Both the position numbers and the translations under genes were made by a program. The notes beneath the pieces are model-generated. The model was not told where the DNA came from and did no database searches. It saw nothing but the letters and a program-made list of their open reading frames with translations. DNA of 64,000 nt from Flavobacteriales bacterium (lineage in GTDB: Bacteria; Bacteroidota; Bacteroidia; Flavobacteriales_F; PHOS-HE28), in contig JAEUTA010000006.1 in NCBI GenBank assembly GCA_016788205.1, positions 62,001-126,000 of the forward strand. The letters run 5' to 3'. How positions within the stretch are numbered: position 1 is the first letter of the stretch; each line of letters begins with the position of its first letter. Of the stretch, positions 60,027 through 64,000 are shown in pieces.

Positions 60027-60988
60027 AGCGGCACCACCTCGAAAAGCGGGCACCCTACCTGCCCCTGCGCGCTGTAGAAATCGATGAAGTGCAGCTTGTA
60101 AAAGAAGCCTTCGGAATCCTGTACGATATAGACCAGTGCCTGATCCACGGTGTAGGAAGAGGTTTCGAAGGAATAGAACTTCCAGTCGTATCCGATAGCG
60201 TCACGGGCATCCTGCATGGGGTGGGCCAAAGTGTCGACCAAGGACACCGTCCGGAAGTCCGAATCCGGGATGACCGCAGCACGCGTGGTGGTAGCGGATA
60301 GCATACCGGTGACGATGTAAGGCAGGAACGGTTCATAGAACTGATGCGTGTACTGGGTAAGCACAAGATCCCATTCGCCACGTGGAGGTTCGATGTTCAC
60401 GACACCTTCACCCAACTTGTAACAGGTGAAGGCCCGCGTCACATCCTTCTCAACGGTGACCATATCGAGCTGCGACCCGTCCATGGCGGCCACTTCGAAC
60501 ACGAACGCGTTGGAACTGACGGAAAGGAACCGGAATTTGGCAAGACCTTGGGATTGCCCAATGGCGTTGTAGCCACGATCGATAACGAACACATCGTTCC
60601 CTGCTCGCCAGTCACCGATCGCCGTGCTATCCCGATGACCGCTCGGCGCATCGATGCGCTTGTTGGCGGCCATGCCCACCGTATCGTGCGCAGCGGTGAT
60701 GTCCATGTTCCCGATATTCCAAGCGGTCATCAACTTGGAGCCGTTCAGATAGATGTGCCAACCCTCTGGAGAACTCTCGAAGGCCAGATCCCAGGCGGTT
60801 TTAACGTTGGTACTGACGACCGTTCCGCTACGCAGGTCGATCCACAATTGATCCTGGTAGCCGGCACCCATGCAAGCCTGCACGTTCATGGCATCGCCAC
60901 GTGCTCGTGTTGGAACAGGCAGTTCTTCCTTCAGACAGGAGCTGAGCACTCCGGTCAATAAAGCCCCTATCAGGATACGCTTCATCAT
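60023..60988 (-). CDS. HmuY-family heme-binding lipoprotein
   Basis: A 321-residue protein with lipobox VLSSC (Cys18). It has HmuY landmarks: the early WDLAFE motif (TAWDLAFESSPEGWHIYLNG), GEWDLVLTQYTHQFYEPFLP in the middle, and the C-terminal block DAIGYDWKFYSFETSSYTVD, then YIVQDSEGFFYKLHFIDFYS. HmuY in Porphyromonas captures heme and passes it to the TonB receptor HmuR. The heme ligands vary between members and I cannot assign them here. The protein is anchored to the outer membrane. Its start overlaps the end of the receptor gene (60985-60988), giving a receptor-then-HmuY operon. Confidence 0.85.
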   Translation of the reverse strand: MMKRILIGALLTGVLSSCLKEELPVPTRARGDAMNVQACMGAGYQDQLWIDLRSGTVVSTNVKTAWDLAFESSPEGWHIYLNGSKLMTAWNIGNMDITAAHDTVGMAANKRIDAPSGHRDSTAIGDWRAGNDVFVIDRGYNAIGQSQGLAKFRFLSVSSNAFVFEVAAMDGSQLDMVTVEKDVTRAFTCYKLGEGVVNIEPPRGEWDLVLTQYTHQFYEPFLPYIVTGMLSATTTRAAVIPDSDFRTVSLVDTLAHPMQDARDAIGYDWKFYSFETSSYTVDQALVYIVQDSEGFFYKLHFIDFYSAQGQVGCPLFEVVPL

Positions 60989-63261
60989 TTGCTCGATCGT
61001 TTCAGGTCCAGTTCCACCCGCAGGAAAGCCAGGCGGCCCGTGGACATCGGCACGCTCGCCGAACCGGCATTGTGCGCACCACCCGATAGCGATGCGTTCA
61101 GGCTTTGCACATCCAAAAGGTTCTTACAACCGCCGGTGAGCGCCAATCTGCCGCTCCACAGACGTTTCGTGAGCGAAGCATCCGCCATGTGGAAGGACCC
61201 GATGAAAGACCGACCCACGTTGCCATCTGCGAGGATGGCGTAGTTGGCCAGGCGATCCTGCCATTTCCAGAAGACCGATCCGCTCCACCCTTTACGCAGC
61301 CATTGTTTGGTAATGGATGCGCGCACCTCACTCGTGAACAGGAAGGGACCGTTCGTTGCAGCCGCAAGTTCATCATATCGCCCGGTCAATGCCGCACCAC
61401 AGGAGATCACCCAGTGCCCGTTATCCCAACCTGCACCCATGCTTCCTCCCGCTGTCCTATACTCGCCGACATTGATGTACGAGTACCGCGTGCCAGTGAT
61501 CTGAGCGAGGCTGATAAGGTCGTCCACGACATTGTAGAACACACTGACCTCGCTCGTATACACACCCTTGTCCTTCGCATGACGGTACGCGAGGGCCGCG
61601 CTCATATTGTGCGACCTTTCTGCTTCCAGATCGGTATTCCCAACTATATCGTGGTTCACGTCCACGAACAGCAGGTACAGTTCTTTCAAGGATGGCGCCC
61701 GGAAACCGTTCGCGTAGGAAGCCCGCAACGTGAATCCATCGTTCAACTGCCATCGCACGTTCAACGAAGGGATGAAAGGTGCACCGTAGCGCGTGTTGTA
61801 CGCATAACGAAGGCCGGGCCTTAGCGTGAAGGACCGACTCGGCCTGTACTCGGCGCTGGCGAAAGCGGCATAGTCACCGATCTCCTCTTCACCATCCCCG
61901 ATCCGGCGACCAGCGCCCGTCTCCAGGTTCAGGTCCATCCCCGCTTCGAAATTCACGCGGGCGCTGTCGCGGGCCTGAGCGAACGTAGCCCGGATATTGG
62001 AGAGCGTGAATCCTGATGTATCCTGCTCGGTCGCTGCATCCACCAACTGTTCGTTCAAGGTGGTCAGATCACGGTACCACAGGTTGCTATAGCGCGCGTA
62101 ACGGTTATGCGCCACCATGGCATTGGCTTTCCGGCCTGCGCCGAAACGGCGTTCCACGGTGATCGAGTTGTCGAAGCGGATAGTCGTGTAGCGCTCGTCG
62201 AAAGCACTTTCGAAGTAGGGTGCGCGGGGCATACCCCTGTTCGTGATCAGGTCGTGCATGGCCTCTCCCTTGTAGCCAAGATCCCAGTGCTCGCCAACGC
62301 GACGATATCCAAGTCGTCCGAAAAACTGTTCACGCGGTTTCCACTGTTGGAAGCGGTTCGTATCCGCTAACGAAGGTGTCAGGTCCACGAACCCTGGATG
62401 CCGTGGATCCCAACCCGCGAAGAAGTTGCGCCCTGCAGTGAGGACAATATCGTTCTTCCCCCAATGCCGCGTTCCGGTCACGGTGGTATTGAGGCGACCG
62501 ATGTGTTCCGCATAGGCCGAGGCTTTCAGTGTAGCCGGTCGGCCGCCGCCTTTTTTGGTGATGAGGTTGATCGTCCCGGCAAGCGCGTTCGTGCCATAGT
62601 TCACACTAAGTGGGCCCTCTACCACCTCAACACGTTCAATCCCGGTAAGATCGATCTGTGCCAGATCGATATTGCCATCCTGACGACCGATCACAGGTAC
62701 TCCATCCACAAGCAGCTTCACGTTCTGCCCACCAAGGCCTTGCATGGACATGGACGTACCAAGCACGTTGTCCTGTGACAAACGGATGTTGAGTTCGTTG
62801 CGAAGCGCATCGCCCAAATTGTTCGCGGCCATGCGTTGGAGCTGCACGGCATCAATAACGCGTACACGATGCACGGCCCTCTCCGGCGAAGCTGGCGCAT
62901 ACTGTCCAGTGACCACATATTCGGGCAGGTCGAGTTCCTCCGACAGGAGCACGAAGTGGATCCCAATGCCATCTCCACCGCGAACCGTATCCGTTAGCGA
63001 CCGGAACCCAACGAAAGAGATCCTTACGATCACCCCAAGTTGCGCCGTCGCCATATCCACAGGAACGAGACCTTTCCCATTCGCATCCACCACGAACAGG
63101 CCACCCGATGAGCCGGGCTTCAGCGGTTGCCAGGCCACGTGAGCATAGGGCACCGGATCTCCGGCGGCATCACCAACGGAAACGGAAAGCTGCCCCTGCG
63201 CGACCAAGGCGAGAAGCCCGGTCACCAGCAACACCACCAACCGTTCAGTGAAAGGCATCAT
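60985..63261 (-). CDS. TonB-dependent heme receptor (HmuR-like)
   Basis: A 758-residue protein with a signal peptide ending LVAQG. A short carboxypeptidase-regulatory-like domain (about 28-110) precedes the plug (RVIDAVQLQRMAANNLGDAL, GLGGQNVKLLVDGVPVIGRQ, IERVEVVEGPLSVNYGTNAL). The barrel contains YANGFRAPSLKELYLLF and a following NTDL element, the FRAP/NPDL-type box typical of heme receptors. It imports heme or a similar ligand across the outer membrane using TonB energy. HmuY is encoded immediately downstream with a 4-bp overlap. A second HmuY-like gene lies upstream. Confidence 0.87.
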   Translation of the reverse strand: MMPFTERLVVLLVTGLLALVAQGQLSVSVGDAAGDPVPYAHVAWQPLKPGSSGGLFVVDANGKGLVPVDMATAQLGVIVRISFVGFRSLTDTVRGGDGIGIHFVLLSEELDLPEYVVTGQYAPASPERAVHRVRVIDAVQLQRMAANNLGDALRNELNIRLSQDNVLGTSMSMQGLGGQNVKLLVDGVPVIGRQDGNIDLAQIDLTGIERVEVVEGPLSVNYGTNALAGTINLITKKGGGRPATLKASAYAEHIGRLNTTVTGTRHWGKNDIVLTAGRNFFAGWDPRHPGFVDLTPSLADTNRFQQWKPREQFFGRLGYRRVGEHWDLGYKGEAMHDLITNRGMPRAPYFESAFDERYTTIRFDNSITVERRFGAGRKANAMVAHNRYARYSNLWYRDLTTLNEQLVDAATEQDTSGFTLSNIRATFAQARDSARVNFEAGMDLNLETGAGRRIGDGEEEIGDYAAFASAEYRPSRSFTLRPGLRYAYNTRYGAPFIPSLNVRWQLNDGFTLRASYANGFRAPSLKELYLLFVDVNHDIVGNTDLEAERSHNMSAALAYRHAKDKGVYTSEVSVFYNVVDDLISLAQITGTRYSYINVGEYRTAGGSMGAGWDNGHWVISCGAALTGRYDELAAATNGPFLFTSEVRASITKQWLRKGWSGSVFWKWQDRLANYAILADGNVGRSFIGSFHMADASLTKRLWSGRLALTGGCKNLLDVQSLNASLSGGAHNAGSASVPMSTGRLAFLRVELDLKRSSK

Positions 63262-63360
63262 CGTTCAGGTGCAAAGGACCAACACATCAACATCCGGATC
63301 GTCATACCTCCGTCGATCACCGCCGGTCCGTTGCACTGAACGGTCACGCCGGAAAAGGAC

Positions 63361-63393
63361 GGATCCCGGCCGGTCTTCACCATGCCGGGATCC
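63361..63393 (-). terminator. Hairpin terminator after the T9SS-sorted HmuY-like gene
   Basis: GGATCCCGGC (63361-63370) and GCCGGGATCC (63384-63393) form a perfect 10-bp stem with a 13-base loop. On the minus strand it is followed by a T-rich run (TCCTTTTCC), as expected for an intrinsic terminator, 16 bp after the stop codon at 63409. It separates this gene from the receptor operon, though readthrough could allow graded expression. Confidence 0.75.
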
Positions 63394-63408
63394 TCCCATC
63401 ACCATGAA

Positions 63409-64000
63409 CTATTCTACAACGACAGTGGACGTGTAACGAATGCCTTCAGCGTCCAGATGAACCACATAGAGACCGGGTTCAATTCCAGCGAGGTCCACTG
63501 GCGTGCTGGACAGGGCACCGGCGCTGTTCACGCGCTGGGTTCTCACCAGGCGACCAGCTCGGTCCATGATGTTGAGTTGACCGTTCGTCACTTCACTTCC
63601 CAAGACCATGTTCAGCTGACCGTTCGTAGCAGGGTTCGGATAGAGCACGAGCTGATTGAACGAGCGCTCGCCCACCCGGGTACTGCTCACGAGCTCCTGC
63701 GTGAAGGTCATATCGCCCGTACTGCTGCCTCCGTAGGCCGTGAAGATGACCTTCCAGATGTTGAACGAGCGGTCCTGCACGAAATAGGTGCGATCCGTTG
63801 CATACTCATATTGGAAGGTGGTCATGTTGAAGGTCTTCCAGTCGTATCCGATGACGTTGATGCTCGCACTGAGGTCAGCGCTGTTCCAGGTCGCGTCATC
63901 CGTAGGCACTCCATCCACTTGCATGGCGAGCACATCCTTGTTCTGGAGGACGCCGGCCACAGGGTATGCCGTAGGGTCCGGAGCCATGATGACCGACGTG
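63409..64000 (-). CDS. HmuY-like protein with T9SS type A sorting domain, 5' part beyond the window
   Basis: The frame is open to the right edge, so only the C-terminal 196 residues are visible. Residues DLSASINVIGYDWKTFNMTT, then DRTYFVQDRSFNIWKVIF, match the last HmuY block of the lipoprotein at 60023-60988 (IGYDWKFYSFETSSYTVD, YIVQDSEGFFYKLHF). A T9SS type A domain follows: LVLYPNPATNGQLNMVL, IMDRAGRLVRTQRV, PGLYVVHLDAEG, ending TSTVVVE. So this heme-binding-like domain is exported and sorted by T9SS, whereas its paralogue is a lipoprotein. A terminator separates it from the receptor gene. Confidence 0.82.
   Translation of the reverse strand, partial: TSVIMAPDPTAYPVAGVLQNKDVLAMQVDGVPTDDATWNSADLSASINVIGYDWKTFNMTTFQYEYATDRTYFVQDRSFNIWKVIFTAYGGSSTGDMTFTQELVSSTRVGERSFNQLVLYPNPATNGQLNMVLGSEVTNGQLNIMDRAGRLVRTQRVNSAGALSSTPVDLAGIEPGLYVVHLDAEGIRYTSTVVVE

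Overview
This window comes from a GC-rich (roughly 60%) member of the Bacteroidota, probably a Flavobacteriales-type environmental lineage. The evidence is the set of secreted proteins with type IX secretion (T9SS) C-terminal sorting domains, TonB-dependent receptors with N-terminal carboxypeptidase-regulatory-like domains, HmuY-type heme proteins, TamL as a lipoprotein next to TamB, an exosortase K/MSEP-CTERM pair, and -7 elements resembling the Bacteroidota TAnnTTTG consensus. I found no rRNA, tRNA or CRISPR array and no intact mobile element.

Layout. 0-7.4 kb: the tail of a small gene and a short SMC/MukB-like ATPase. A second, about 95% identical copy of the last 165 bp of that ATPase gene, including its terminator, lies 2.1 kb downstream, with a minus-strand secreted protein gene between the copies. 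A T9SS cargo and a truncated acetyltransferase follow. 7.4-24.7 kb: an accessory block for the cell surface. It has two MuiA-like (DUF4139) paralogues, one carrying a carboxypeptidase-regulatory domain and a shortened TonB-plug segment inserted in its middle. Between them lie a TonB-dependent receptor, four secreted proteins sharing an unrecognised N-terminal module, a beta-helix protein ending in a dockerin-like motif, and a degenerate IS630-type transposase translationally coupled to one of the secreted genes. 24.7-33.6 kb: a CotH/P-domain secreted protein, a fatty-acid desaturase, an acetyltransferase, exosortase K with its probable single MSEP-CTERM substrate, an AlkC-like DNA repair protein and a DinB-like protein. 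33.6-44.6 kb: a MacB-type permease, a T9SS protein whose sorting domain is cut by an in-frame TAG, and a MarR-MFP-RND-TolC efflux operon. A foreign-looking gene in that operon is fused to a duplicated copy of the RND gene's first codons. 44.6-57.4 kb: an SRPBCC protein, a secreted PPC-like protein, tamB-tamL, a MacA-like adaptor with its ATPase but no adjacent permease, a secreted alpha/beta hydrolase and an RRM RNA-binding protein. 57.5-64 kb: a TonB-dependent receptor, then a heme-uptake locus with a receptor flanked by a lipoprotein HmuY and a T9SS-sorted HmuY-like protein that runs off the window.

The main theme is envelope biogenesis and export: T9SS cargo, exosortase sorting, TamLB, TonB import and two efflux systems. 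Several genes show recent rearrangement (duplicated gene ends, chimeras, a nonsense mutation, a domain insertion). All functional calls come from reading the sequence and recognising families; no search was run.
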